A stretch of DNA of 64,000 nucleotides, taken from Acorus gramineus (lineage: Eukaryota > Streptophyta > Magnoliopsida > Acorales > Acoraceae). Shown here one piece after another: positions 9,701 to 19,629 of this stretch. Below the pieces are notes generated by a model. It searched no databases. It saw only the letters and a list, made by a program, of their open reading frames with translations, and was not told the origin of the DNA. Each line of letters begins with the position of its first letter. Positions within the stretch are counted from its first letter, which is position 1. The DNA lies in the NCBI GenBank assembly GCA_030737835.1, contig CM060847.1, positions 23,360,876 to 23,424,875 of the forward strand. The letters are read 5' to 3'. A program made the position numbers and the translations under genes.

Positions 9701-12700
9701 ACGTAGTCTCTCTGTATTTGTGAGAGATGAAGGAGAGAAGGGGAAGGAGACTAGGAGAGGGTGTTTTGTGAGTTGTGCCGATAGGAGAGGAAAAAATAGA
9801 CCTAGGGTTACTTAGTTATAATGGATGGTTGTGATTTCCTTTGGTGAACGGTGTGGATGAGGGAGGATATGCAAGTATCATAGGTGTTCTTCGGGCTCGG
9901 GTTGAACCCGACCAACCCGAGCCCCTAACCCGAACCCGAACCCGACCCGAACTGGGTTCGGGTTATCTCGGGTTCGGGTCGGGTTGAACCCGACAAGAAA
10001 AAATCTCAACCCAAACCTGCCCACAAGTCGGGTTGGGTTGGGTTGGGTCGGGTTCAACCCGCCCAAGTTGCACCCCTACCCAGCAAACCAGTATCACGAT
10101 ACAATGGATCAGATCTTGTGTTCTTGTAATTAATTTGCAAAATTTAAACATGACAAGGAAGGGGAGGACCCCAACACCAATACTCATGATTCACCTCCCG
10201 AACCAAAGATTCCCCATAATTGAGGATAGTGTTTCCACCTCCAAAATAATTGTTACACAATCTCTAAGAAGATATGAAATGGCCACCCATGTGTTCAGAT
10301 CGGATGATTGATTTGGCTAAGGGGATACCTTTATATAAATTTTTAAAGATTGCTTAAACACCTTCTAAATGGATGGTTGAGATTTAAAATCAAGTAATTG
10401 ATTTTATCCGATGGCTCAAATGAGATCCTGTACCCAAATGACACATCGTTTCTCAAAGCAAAAGACTATTAAAGAGAAACTGATAAACAGTTACACAAAG
10501 TTTGGATTTAAATAATCAAAGTAACAAAAAACATTTCAGATCGGATGATTGATTAAATAATCAAAGTAACAAAAAAGTTTTCAGATTGGATGATTGATTT
10601 GGCTAAGAGGAATCCTTTATCAAATACCTATAAATAGGGCATAGATAAAAAAAAAAATCACTTCTTTTTTAAAATCTTCTAAAATTGCTAACAGATAACA
10701 TGTTGAAGTGGTGGATAACAATCATGAAAACCTTCCTATAAAAATCATAGAATTTGGAACTTGCATCAATTTATTTGACTGGAACTTCTTCCTCATCATA
10801 TAGTTGTTTCACCTGATGACATCTTACTAATAACGTTGATAAAGTAATCATAGGTTTTTGTTTTTCATCATGATGATGAAATATTGAATGAAATTGTGTG
10901 GATTAAAGCTACATGATGTCGAAGGATTCATAGAGGTTGTATTGGACTAAATGAATGTAAATTATATGATGTGTTTATTTCCGTTCCACACACTACTTTG
11001 GGTTTAGTGGATTATGCTTTTGGCCTTTGACTTTTTGTGGGGTGTTTTTTTTTTTTTTTTGAGAGAGAGAACGGTAGGCCACTGCTACCCCAGTTTTATA
11101 TCACAAAAACCGAAGTTACAAGCATCCAAAAAAGGGGAAAAGGAGAGCCAAGAAATAGAATAAAAGAGAACATGAAAGGAAACGAAACCAAAATAGCCCA
11201 AAATCCACCCTCTTCCAATTGATACATGTACCAGATCCAGTAATCTCTAACTCTAGAAATACCGCCAATTGGTTTCTGAAAAACCTAATACTCCATTCAA
11301 TAACCACATTTGGCCACCAATTCAGATTCTTCCAATCAGATCATATACTAAATCTACCAATCTTTATAACTAAAGGTACTAATAAATTTAGAATGAACAA
11401 ATCGAGATTTCAAATAGTTTAATCAGAACAAACCATAGGTAGCAAAAAACAATTACAAAACTCCAAATTCAATAAAACAAGAAGTACTTCTCATTGGATG
11501 TAAAACACCCAAACATATGTAAATCAACTAAAAAGAACCATCGGTCCTAACAGCTCAAAATCACCCACTATCGGAAATTCTTTCGCATTCATTACATACA
11601 CGAATCAAACAACCTCTGAAACTAGAAACTCTTCTAAATGGGCGTCAAAAAATAATAATAGGAATCCCTTATTAATCCATCTAAAAACCAACCTCGGCCG
11701 CCAAATTCAACCTTCCAAGTCACATCATAAACAAAATCCACCAATTTTTAGAGCAAACACTGAGTTCAATTTAGAAACCTGAACTCCATATTTAATAAGG
11801 CAAGAAGTACTTCTCGTTGGGTGTAAAACAAAATATGTGAATCAACTGAAAAATATCCATCAGTCCTAACAGCTCCAAATTCATCACCACCTGGGATTTT
11901 TTTTTCATATTCATAACATGCAGAAATCCAACAATTCCTGAAACTAGAAACACTTTTAAATGGGCGTCGAAAAAAGATAATAGGAAACCTTGATTTATCT
12001 GTCCGAAAACCAACCTCAGCCACCAAATTCGACCATTCAAATCGCATCAAATACAAAATCAATTAATCCTTAGCTCTAAATCATTTAAAACAAGAAATAC
12101 ATCTCATTGGGTGTAAAAAACACCCAAACACATGTAAATCAACTAAAAAGAACCATCAATCCTAACAGCTCGACATTCAACCACCACCAGAGATTTTTTT
12201 TCACATTCATAACATGCACAAATCCAACAATCCCTGAAACTAGAAACACTTCTAAATGGGCATAAAAAAAAGGAGAATACGAAACCCTAATTCGATTCAT
12301 CCAAAACCCAACGTCGGCCACAAAATTCGACCGTCCCACTCACATCACACACAAAATCCACTAATTTTATAGAAATTGAAAAAAAAAAAAAAACGAACCT
12401 TTCGGAGACGTATTTGATGAGATCATCGGTGGCGAAGTACTCAAACGAGATCTCGACGAGGTTTCCGTCCGCCCGATCGATTGCGTTCCTCGCCATCCTC
12501 TCGAGATCGAACTCGTCGGAGTCCATGAGATCCCACGGCTGCCAAGGGTTTCGCATGTCGACGGACCTCCAGAGGTGCGGCTGGAGGGAGACCCTCCTCC
12601 ACGCCGGACACACGGCCTGGGCGGCGCAGAGGACGCCGAGGGCCCCGACCTTCTCGAACACCACCGACAGGAGGTCCGGCGACATCTCCGCCCAGTCCCT

Positions 12701-12763
12701 TGTCTCCTCTTCCACGGCTTCCGGCGCCGGATCCTGATCCACCGCCGCCGCCGCTTCGGCCAT
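6780..12763 (-). CDS. SKIP19-like F-box/LRR protein (two exons)
   Basis: Likely substrate-recognition subunit of an SCF E3 ubiquitin ligase; the target is unknown. Exon 1 is 12399-12763 and exon 2 is 6780-7377. The donor follows ...GTCTCCGAAAG (GTTCG) and the acceptor is TTATTTCAG before GACCAAT. Joined, the frame is continuous and encodes 320 residues. Residues about 22-70 form an F-box (WAEMSPDLLSVVFEKVG, then AVCPAWRRV and LWRSVDM). Residues about 120-270 are cysteine-containing leucine-rich repeats with the family signatures LEELEISHCS, LRRLQLFGN and LESLDIRQCFNV. This layout, including the ...TDDLIKYVSER junction, matches plant SKIP19/FBL23-type proteins. The last 40 residues form an unusual Asp/Tyr/Ser-rich acidic tail. 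The 5-kb intron holds an hAT element and tandem repeats. The start is the first Met of an Ala/Glu-rich leader. A TAGGGTTTT box (on the plus strand) lies just upstream of the ATG. Confidence 0.88.
7998..8117. repeat. 44-bp tandem repeat
   Basis: About 2.5 copies of a unit containing GATCTACTCAATATATCATG followed by CTACTCATGCTTTAT. It lies in the F-box gene intron. Confidence 0.75.
8118..8365 (+). mobile_element. Possible LINE 3' tail
   Basis: A T-rich stretch resembling plant L1 3' UTRs (TTGTACTTTGGGCTTTCTACTTTAATATA) runs into an A-rich end at about 8345-8365. No reverse transcriptase remnant and no clear target duplication were seen, so this is tentative. Confidence 0.3.
9030..10078. mobile_element. 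hAT-like element carrying a ribosomal protein L22 gene fragment
   Basis: The termini are TAGGGGTGCAACT and its inverse, with subterminal arrays of GGGTTGGGTCGGG repeats and a perfect 8-bp duplication CCCAGCAA (9022-9029 and 10079-10086). The element is 1049 bp and sits in the F-box gene intron. Its interior (about 9580-9800) contains sequence resembling the 5' part of a plant RPL22 gene on the minus strand, so it looks like a transduplicating hAT element. Confidence 0.85.
9590..9705 (-). pseudogene. Captured fragment of a 60S ribosomal protein L22 gene
   Basis: On the minus strand the frame reads KFLQNRIKISSGKTGNLDHS and continues through ITVV to DKKKTTVIFSS. This resembles the RPL22 segment KFLQERIK...GGKAGNLG.SVTV...K..VTVTS of plants. 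The usual N-terminal ~35 residues and the C-terminal two thirds are absent. After about 40 matching residues the sequence leaves the family and runs into a CTCTCTCCCTCTTC / GTGTGTGTG stretch. An AACCCTA telo-box, common in plant ribosomal protein promoters, lies about 100 bp upstream on the same strand (about 9803). It lies wholly within an hAT-like element, so it is a fragment and not a working gene. Expression is unknown. Confidence 0.6.
10507..10600. repeat. 46-bp tandem duplication
   Basis: Two adjacent copies of AAATAATCAAAGTAACAAAA followed by TTTCAGATYGGATGATTGAT. Part of the unit (CAGATCGGATGATTGATTTG) also occurs at about 10296. Confidence 0.7.
11041..11240 (-). mobile_element. Possible minus-strand retroposon tail
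   Basis: A T17 run (poly-A on the minus strand) is followed by GAGAGAGAGAACGGTAGGCC and an A-rich, weakly coding stretch. The layout suggests the 3' end of a minus-strand LINE, but no conserved domain is visible. Confidence 0.25.
11240..12370. repeat. Tandem repeat of about 300 bp, three full copies and one partial
   Basis: Copies lie at about 11460-11760, 11800-12080 and 12090-12370, with a partial copy at 11240-11410. Each contains ACTTCTCRTTGGRTGTAAAA, a TCCTAACAGCTC box, TGAAACTAGAAAC.CTTCTAAATGGG and a closing block ending near ACAAAATCCACCAAT. The last copy ends about 30 bp before the F-box exon 1 donor, so intron growth by tandem duplication is likely. Confidence 0.8.
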
Positions 12764-12850
12764 TGATTTTACTTTAGCTAGGGTTTTGTTTTTCTTTTCT
12801 TTTTCTTTTTTATTTTGAATTTGGGAGGGGACTGTGTTTCGAGACGAGAA
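12764..12850 (-). promoter_or_regulatory. 5' leader of the F-box gene with telo-box
   Basis: On the minus strand the sequence just before the ATG contains AACCCTAGCTAAAG in an A/AAG-rich context, as in many plant 5' UTRs. No convincing TATA box was picked out. Confidence 0.35.
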
Positions 12851-12980
12851 AATGACGAATTAACGATAATACCCTTACGTTGTGCTTATGATTTATGACG
12901 CATGTCCTCTCTCACTCGACTCCGGATCCGGTTGGGTCCGCCTCCTCTCAGCCCATCATTATCCAATTGCGCATGCCTAT

Positions 12981-13564
12981 TAGGCCTGTCAACTGATCGC
13001 GAGTCAACCCGGATCCTACTCGAATTCGATCCAATAAAAGACATAAATATCCGATCCAAAAGACACGATAATCAAAACCGGTCGGGTCTGGATCCACCCC
13101 GATCCGATCCTTTGGACCCGATTGACCCAACTCAAATATTATATAATTTTTTTTATTTATGATTCTACCTATCACTCATGATTCAACCAAACATTTATAA
13201 CTAAAATATTGAATAATCATTTAAAATTTTAAATATTTGAAATATTTTTACAACCTTTTGACTTCACATAAAAGTATAATAATCCAAACCGTATTCCAAA
13301 TATTCTCTCATAAAACATTTAAAAATCAAAATAGTGAAAAACTACTTATAATACATTAGACTCTATTAAAAAAAAAAAAAAATGAAGCCATTGTAGGCTC
13401 TTGAAAAGTTTCTGAACTTCTCTTTGTCTGGCCGGAACTTGTAATGGGTCGACCCGACCTAAGACCCGATATGGACCTGACCCGAAGACTCGATAATCAA
13501 ACGGGTCGGGTTCGGGTCCACCCCGACCCGACCCGGACCCGAACCCAACCCGTTGACAGGCCTA
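12981..13564. mobile_element. hAT-like non-autonomous element, 584 bp
   Basis: The ends are TAGGCCTGTCAAC and its inverse, the same family as the element at 5174. A perfect 8-bp duplication ATGCCTAT lies at 12973-12980 and 13565-13572. Subterminal GGGTCGGGTTCGGGTCC repeats are strongest at the right end; the centre is AT-rich. Non-coding. Confidence 0.87.
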
Positions 13565-13590
13565 ATGCCTATTAATCGAACTACACAGTC

Positions 13591-13736
13591 TATGAATCGA
13601 ACTACACAGTCAATTATTGAATATATGTCTCACTCTTCTATTAGATACTGATAGTATTGACAAAACCTATGCCTAACTGGATCTAATAGAAGAGTAAGAT
13701 ATGTATCCAACAATTGACTGTGCAATTCGATTCATA
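13591..13736. repeat. Near-perfect hairpin with 56-bp arms
   Basis: Arms 13591-13646 and 13681-13736 are inverted copies with few mismatches, around a 34-nt loop. The arm starts TATGAATCGAACTACACAGT and ends CTTCTATTAGAT. Part of the arm is also repeated directly just outside it (13572-13590 and after 13736). It may be a small foldback MITE; transcribed, it would give a long double-stranded stem. Confidence 0.75.
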
Positions 13737-13799
13737 GGTTGTGTAGTTTGATTCATATAGTTGTGTAGTTTAATACTGATGGGAGTGACTGGAGTCAGT

Positions 13800-15696
13800 T
13801 TTCACTTGATCTGGCCTTGTCTCTTTTAAAAGTTGCATGGATATTTTGTCAACATGCCCCTGGTAAAATAATATTTCCATAAACACACTCCAAAAATGAC
13901 ATAACAGTGTTTTTGAGTCACAGGAAAAGTGAGAAAATCATGAAAAGTGAAAAAATTTCTTTGACCATGCAAAAATCTAATATTTGTATCAACCAAGAAA
14001 AAAAAATTTCATCACTTTCCGTCTCCTATTTTGTCTTATTAGGAATAGTGGAAAAAAAATTTCTCTTCCCCATCTACGACAATTTGAGGGAAAGTGATCA
14101 CTTTCCACCACATGCGCATACACTATGAAAGAATAAAAGGAAATTATTTTACTTTTAACCACTCTTCTTTTAACCTAAATTCTATCATTTTCTTTTATTT
14201 TTTCTTTAAATTTGTGCACAAACACACTTAAGGTATTATTGTAACTTTAAAATATTTATATTATGCATAAATAACATGGGAAAGGTATGGGTGTGGTATA
14301 AAATGATTTTTTAGGGGTACTGATGATAATAGAGTTTCAAAGAAATATTTTGAAAATATCTATAGAATTTTTTGAGAAGTATAAATACAAAAATCTATTT
14401 TTTTAATAAACATTTCAATCTTATTTTATACATGCATATGTATGTGGATGGTTTATAATACTTTGAGATGTATGGATGAATAATTTGATTTGCATGAATG
14501 ATCTATGTCAATTGAAATGTATGAGGTTAAAAGGAACATGATAACCATACTGGTGACCTAAGATTCTTAGGTGGTGAATCTCAACAAGAGACGGCACTCT
14601 TTTACTCAAAAGTGATAAAATGACAGTATAATCTTGTGATTGATAAAAAAAAATCAACTAGATCACCAAATTAGTCAATTTTTTCTCAGGAAGATCAAAA
14701 CTCTAGTTAAAATGGATCATATTAATTGAAGGGGCAAATTTTTCATTAACTTTTTTCTTTTTCATATTCTTCGGGTTTCACAAATTTGGAGGGGTACAAA
14801 TGCATTTTATATTTTAATATACATTGAACTTGAAAAATGAGACTAAAAATGATATTGAATCTTTACTTAAATTAAAGGAAGAGTGATCCAGGTTTCATTT
14901 TCATTTTACTCTCTCATAAATTTAGCAATTACTCATATCTAATTATTCAAAATTTAAGTTTTCAAATTCAAATTTAATTAAATAAATATATTTTAAGATT
15001 TCAAAATTAGACTTCAATAAATCATGTCAATATATTCAAATGTTAATAATTTAAAATTAAATATTTTACTAAATATATCTCAATTAAATTCTACAAATAA
15101 TTGTTACATTATTTTAATTTATTATAATATGAAAATATATATTATATGATATATAAATTCATTACCATCTATGTTAAATGGAACGAGATATTTAAATGGT
15201 TCAATATTCCACAACACATTTTGTCTATATTATATTATTAATTCATATCAATTTTATAGTTCCATCTTGTACATTTAGGTCCACATACATTTGTGACGTG
15301 TATAAAACTAGCTAGTATGTCTTTATTTAAATTGTATATATGTTGAGAAACATGTAATTGTTGACAATATAATGATTTACTGTAAAAGTAAAATTAACCA
15401 ATTTAGTAACTCAGAACAATCACAAGAGAGACCATCCAATCATTTTGTAACGTGAGTGCTATGGCTTTTGTGATTATTAGTCTTCGCATCACTTTGGTTC
15501 ACCACATTAATTGGTCCAAATTTTGATTATTAGTAAAAGGAAAATGATATGTCCAACTCCAATTACAGTTTATACTAATTTTTTTTTTTTTAAAAAGCAT
15601 ACACTCTCCCGTTAAAGTAAATGCTATTATTTGAAATAAAGTATATATTGAGATACAACAATATATTTTTTTCATTTTACAAAAACAATAAAATTG
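13800..15696. other. Intergenic, nothing recognised
   Basis: Very AT-rich sequence with no credible ORF, RNA gene or long repeat. The 73-residue frame at 13907-14128 looks like chance. Confidence 0.5.
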
Positions 15697-15704
15697 TCAT
15701 AAAC

Positions 15705-16218
15705 TAGGGGGCTGCAACTCAGGCGGTTTGGGTTCTGGCTGACCCGAACTCAACCCGAAGTTCAAGGTGTTCAATCCTAACTCGATCAAACCTGAATTTC
15801 AACCCAACAGCTGTAATCCGAACCCAACCCGTGGTAACCCGAACCAACCCGCGAAACCCGATTTTCAAGCCTAATTTTTAACAAAAAAAAACCCACATAT
15901 TTTACAAAGTTTAATCACATACTAAAACAATCTAAGTCGATCGACCAAAAAAAAAATATATTGTGATCTATGGTAGAAATTTAGAGTAAAGAATCAAGTA
16001 TCAATGGCTTATGGTCCATTTAGAATATCATATGGGTGTCTACTATTGGTTCGGGTTAGGTCGGATTGTCTATGATGCCAACCCAAACCCAACCTGATTT
16101 TTTACTCAACCCAAATTGGCCAACCCGAACCCAAACCTGATTTTTACAACCCATTCTATGTAAAAATCGAGCTCAACCCGTCGAGTTTAAGTTAAATCAG
16201 ACTCAAGTTGCAGCTCTA
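15705..16218. mobile_element. hAT-like non-autonomous element, 514 bp
   Basis: The ends are TAGGGGGCTGCAACTCAGG and an inverted GAGTTGCAGCTCTA-type end. The flanks are TCATAAAC (15697-15704) and TCAAAAAC (16219-16226), an 8-bp duplication with one mismatch. The subterminal CAACCCG/CGGGTT repeats have decayed more than in the other copies, so it is probably older. Confidence 0.78.
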
Positions 16219-16424
16219 TCAAAAACTATGATAGCACAGTATACTGCGCTATCATAGTATCGTATGAGGCTGCAGACTAGGCTGTAATACGGATTGAGTT
16301 TATCAACGCTCTTAGTAAAATCATTGTCGGTACAAAGACCATTTTTCTTTCGGGGAAAATATATATAGATACACATACTTCATAGAGAATAAGAGGGGAG
16401 ACACCATGCATAAAACTTGACATT

Positions 16425-16430
16425 TTTATT
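16425..16430 (-). terminator. Probable poly(A) signal of the nsLTP gene
   Basis: AATAAA on the minus strand, about 140 bp beyond the proposed stop codon in exon 2. Another AATAAA lies at about 16534. Confidence 0.5.
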
Positions 16431-16567
16431 CCAACTCTTTCATTCATCCATACATAAGAGAAACAAAGGTTCTCATTTATCCCATTGCACTAAAGTTAGC
16501 TAAGGGAGCCATTCCCAAAGTGTAGCTCCTCCCTTTATTCATTCATCCTCAACTCTACCTGATCCAT

Positions 16568-17687
16568 TCAAGAAATCCTGCATAGACACCATAAAAATAA
16601 AAATAAAAATAAAAAGCTCATTATTTTTAGACTAAAGAAAAATGTTAGTAACAATCATTCTTAATATCAACGAGTCTTCATATATTTTGAAGTCATATTA
16701 ACGAAATATATACGTTTACAAAAACAAAATTACATATTTGAACGAATTTTGAGTATATACTCACTTAATTAACCTAGTATTCTTTGACTAAAAAAATAAT
16801 AGGAATGAGTATGTTGGCATCCCACCCACACATGATAATAAACAGACACATGCATGCATGTTAGATTATACTCTTGTATAATATAACAGTTTTCTTATTG
16901 TCAATCCGACATCAACCCATTAGTCTTGTAATATCAACCCGGCTATCTTTTTTTTTTAAGTTATATATATATATTTCGTTTGTGACTTTAGGAATGATCT
17001 AGTGTACGATGACAACCACATGCATGCATGCATGTTGATTGTTAATGTGTAACAGTAATTCTGACTATGCATGTGTCAACCTAATATCAACCCTAATATC
17101 AACTCAAGATCCATCCAAAACTCATAAATTAGAGTAAATACTCTTATAAAGCATGAAGTATAAACTGAGATACACTGAGATATTTTAAAAAAAATTAAAT
17201 GATTTTTTTAAAAAAAATTATACACTACAATATGATATGATGGTGCAGTATACACCGCTATAGAGTGTACAGCGTGGTGTACACTGCACTAGTGGTTGGG
17301 GGATTGTTTCTGGGCTACTCACTGGCTGCAGTCGACGTCTCGGGAGATGGGGATGGGGACGGCGACGTTGCACTGGCCAGGGAGAGCGCGCGCGGCCTCG
17401 TCCCTAAGGTTGCTGTACCGCGACGCGATCTGCTTGAGGCAGCTACAGGTGTCCCTGCGCGCCTGCGTGCTCGTCGCCGCCTGGTGGATGGACCTCAACC
17501 CGCTGCAGCACTCCTCCGGCGGCGCGTTCCGCTGCCCCGTCAGGTACTGCTCGCACGGCGCGATCGCCGAGTCCACCGTCGAACAGCTCACCGGCTGCTG
17601 CGCCTGTGCGCGCATCGTCGCGAGCGCGCACGCGACTGCTAAAGCAAGGAGCGCGCACGCCAGCCCCCTCTTGGTCATCATCATCAT
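16568..17687 (-). CDS. Type-1 non-specific lipid transfer protein (nsLTP1)
   Basis: Small secreted protein that binds lipids in an internal cavity, acting in the apoplast in cuticle formation or defence. The start is taken at the first of four consecutive Met codons (17685-17687). Residues 1 to about 28 form a signal peptide (ACALLALAVACALATMRAQA). The mature part has the eight-cysteine order C-X9-C-X14-CC-X19-C-X-C-X23-C-X13-C, with nsLTP1 landmarks VDSAIAPCEQYLTG and CCSGLRSIHQAA. Read without splicing, the frame stops at 17319-17321 after DCSQ. I prefer an intron: donor GTGAGT at 17322-17317 and acceptor TATGCAG before 16577 give ...DCSQIS and a stop at 16568-16570, followed by a plausible 3' UTR. 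An intron at this place is usual in nsLTP1 genes. Exon 1 is 17323-17687; the total is 124 residues. The coding sequence is very GC-rich, unlike the flanks. Confidence 0.85.
16578..17322 (-). other. Proposed terminal intron of the nsLTP gene
   Basis: 745 bp, AT-rich, with consensus GTGAGT donor and TGCAG acceptor. It separates only the last three codons and 3' UTR from the main exon. If it is not spliced, the protein ends two residues earlier, so the mature protein hardly changes. Confidence 0.55.
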
Positions 17688-17762
17688 GTATGTGTGTGCG
17701 TGTTGTTGGTGATGGTGGGTGGGTCTCTTTATATGTCTTTTGATGGGGGTGGTGTATAATGA

Positions 17763-17770
17763 ATTTATAG
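17763..17770 (-). promoter_or_regulatory. TATA box of the nsLTP gene
   Basis: CTATAAAT on the minus strand, about 76 bp upstream of the chosen ATG, which would give a 5' UTR of about 45 nt. A second TATA-like word (ATATAAAG) at about 17730 is too close to the ATG for a normal leader. Confidence 0.5.
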
Positions 17771-18019
17771 TGTGGGTTTTTAGTGGCGGAAAGACTGGAT
17801 TTGTTGACACTTTGAGACCATGTAGGGTGTGTGTTTTGTGTGAAAGAGATGTGTAACTTCATGTGTTACTACGTGGGGTTTTGAGTTTTGTTTGTTTTTT
17901 TCAGATTTTGTTCATAAAGGAAGAAATGCGGGGTTGGTGAGGTTGCAGATTGATACACTGTCCTTTTCTGCAGTTTAAAAGCAATCTTCTATACATGCAC
18001 TGCATGCACTATAGACTAT

Positions 18020-18287
18020 TTGGGACTCAGTTAGGTTCAACACACGTTGGATAATTAAATTGTCCAATGCATTGGTGGCACTCTGATCATATCATCTTAA
18101 GATAGTTAAAAATAAGAAACATTTTAAACAGAAAAAAAAAAATGATAAGAGTTTTGTTTTTTTCTATTTTAATTTTTAAATTTGATAGAATATCTCAATC
18201 ATAATTTTTATCTCGAGATGATATGATCGGATGGTCACAAATGCGTTGGACAATAAACAACGTGCGTTGGACTTAACACAGTCTCAA
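18020..18287. mobile_element. MITE with about 80-bp inverted repeats
   Basis: The left end runs TTGGGACTCAGTTAGGTTCA then CACACGTTG, a CATTGG box and GATCATATCATCTTAAGATA. The right end is its inverse, TATCTCGAGATGATATGATC to ACACAGTCTCAA. The interior is AT-rich. No clear target duplication was found, so the superfamily is undecided. Confidence 0.65.
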
Positions 18288-18315
18288 CATTTATTGCACT
18301 ATCGTAGTACACACG

Positions 18316-18705
18316 AATGTTCTAAAAATCTCACCTAAGCCCCGATTAATCCTTCACCTAGGCCTAGACGGTCCCTGCCCGCAGCGCTTAACACTTAACC
18401 GCTTTTTCAATTAATCTCTAAATGACTAATATGCTATCAAGATAACGTATATATTATATATCTATTAATTAATTTTTTATGCTATCTTTATTATGCTTAT
18501 ATTATTAATTTTGTTTTGATGTTACTTTGTCATTATTTTGTAGTCTAAGATTAGTACATTTTTAATATTTATATGTATATGTGTTATATTTATTATTATA
18601 CAAAGTGACTGATTAATCCCGGCTACTTAATCCCTCCTTAGCCGATTAATCTCTAATCCCTTCTCGATTGTCTAACTAGCGCCTAGCGTTTTTCACAACA
18701 TTGCT
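18316..18705. mobile_element. Possible DNA-transposon remnant
   Basis: The ends show a loose inverted match (AATGTTCTAAAAATC against CAATGTTGTGAAAAACGC). Both subterminal regions carry GATTAATCC/GGATTAATC and GCCTAG-type words. The middle is AT-rich. No confident target duplication. Confidence 0.4.
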
Positions 18706-18806
18706 ATACACAGTGTGAAAATTAAATTTTTTTAAAAAAAATTCTTGGTGTGCATGTGATGTGTAACTTGATGCATTATTAGGGTTTGGTAGGTTTTGTT
18801 TTGTTT

Positions 18807-18838
18807 GGGGTGGGGTGGGGTGGGGTGGGGTGGGGGGA
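18807..18838 (+). repeat. GGGGT tandem repeat (G-quadruplex motif)
   Basis: Six consecutive runs of four or more G separated by single T. It matches the classical intramolecular G-quadruplex pattern. Confidence 0.85.
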
Positions 18839-19013
18839 TCGGAAAAGCTGTGTGCGGGGTTTAGTGAGGTTTCTTTACAATCTAATCGGGTGAGTGGGCC
18901 GGGCTGATGGGCCTCTCATTTGGACCTGGCACTCATCGGTCCAACTGTTGGCCCTGTATTTTGGAAATTTTTAGTTAAATGATAAAATCTAGCAACTCCC
19001 ACCGCTCCCAACC

Positions 19014-19619
19014 TAAGTCTGTCAATTATCTGAAAAAATATCTGTATCTGATCCAAATCCGTATCAAAAAATTCAAAAAATATCCGATATCCAAACAATC
19101 TGTATCCCGTATCCGAAAAAATTATCCATATCCAAAAATTTTCAGATTGGATACAGGCATACCCGTATCCGATCCAAAAAATATCCGTATCAAAAAATGT
19201 TATTATATTATTATTTATTTAATTATATATTTATATTTTTAGGGTTAATATGAGTTTTTATTTTTATTTTTACTTTAAAGTATGTAATGTTTGATGTATA
19301 TACCTACAATTTTATGTTTTATACTAGTTAATTATTATATTGTTTTTGCATATTTCAAATATTAAATATATGATTTTTATTATTGGATATTGGATCTTTT
19401 GATATGTTAATAATTTCATATTTATTTTGAATTTTTGGATATTTCGGATAATTATCTGTATCCGAATCCGGATTTTCAGATCGGATACGGATACTTACTT
19501 TTAATATCCGTTGGATATTGGATACAGATATTTTTTCGGATATCTAGTTCGGATACGGATATAGATACTGATATGGATATGGACCTATCCGATTCGTATC
19601 CGTTCGATTGACAGGGTTA
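19014..19619. mobile_element. hAT-like non-autonomous element, 606 bp
   Basis: The ends are TAAGTCTGTCAAT and ATTGACAGGGTTA, related to the TAGGCCTGTCAAC family. The flanks TCCCAACC (19006-19013) and CCCCAACC (19620-19627) form an 8-bp duplication with one mismatch. The subterminal repeats are ATCCGTATC/GGATACGGATA types, not GGGTCGGGT. AT-rich core; non-coding. Confidence 0.8.
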
Positions 19620-19629
19620 CCCCAACCAC

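Larger units (their letters stand above)
7378..12398 (-). other. 5-kb intron of the F-box gene
   Basis: Bounded by GT (12397-12398, minus strand) and AG. It is mostly AT-rich and contains a 44-bp minisatellite (7998-8117), an hAT element (9030-10078), a 46-bp duplication (10507-10600) and a large tandem repeat (11240-12370). Exon joining keeps the conserved protein colinear, so I see no missing exon inside it. Confidence 0.8.

Noticed and set aside
17296..17712. Plus-strand ORFs of 125 and 138 residues over the nsLTP gene
   Set aside because: Shadow frames of the GC-rich minus-strand coding sequence; the minus strand shows the eight-cysteine pattern.
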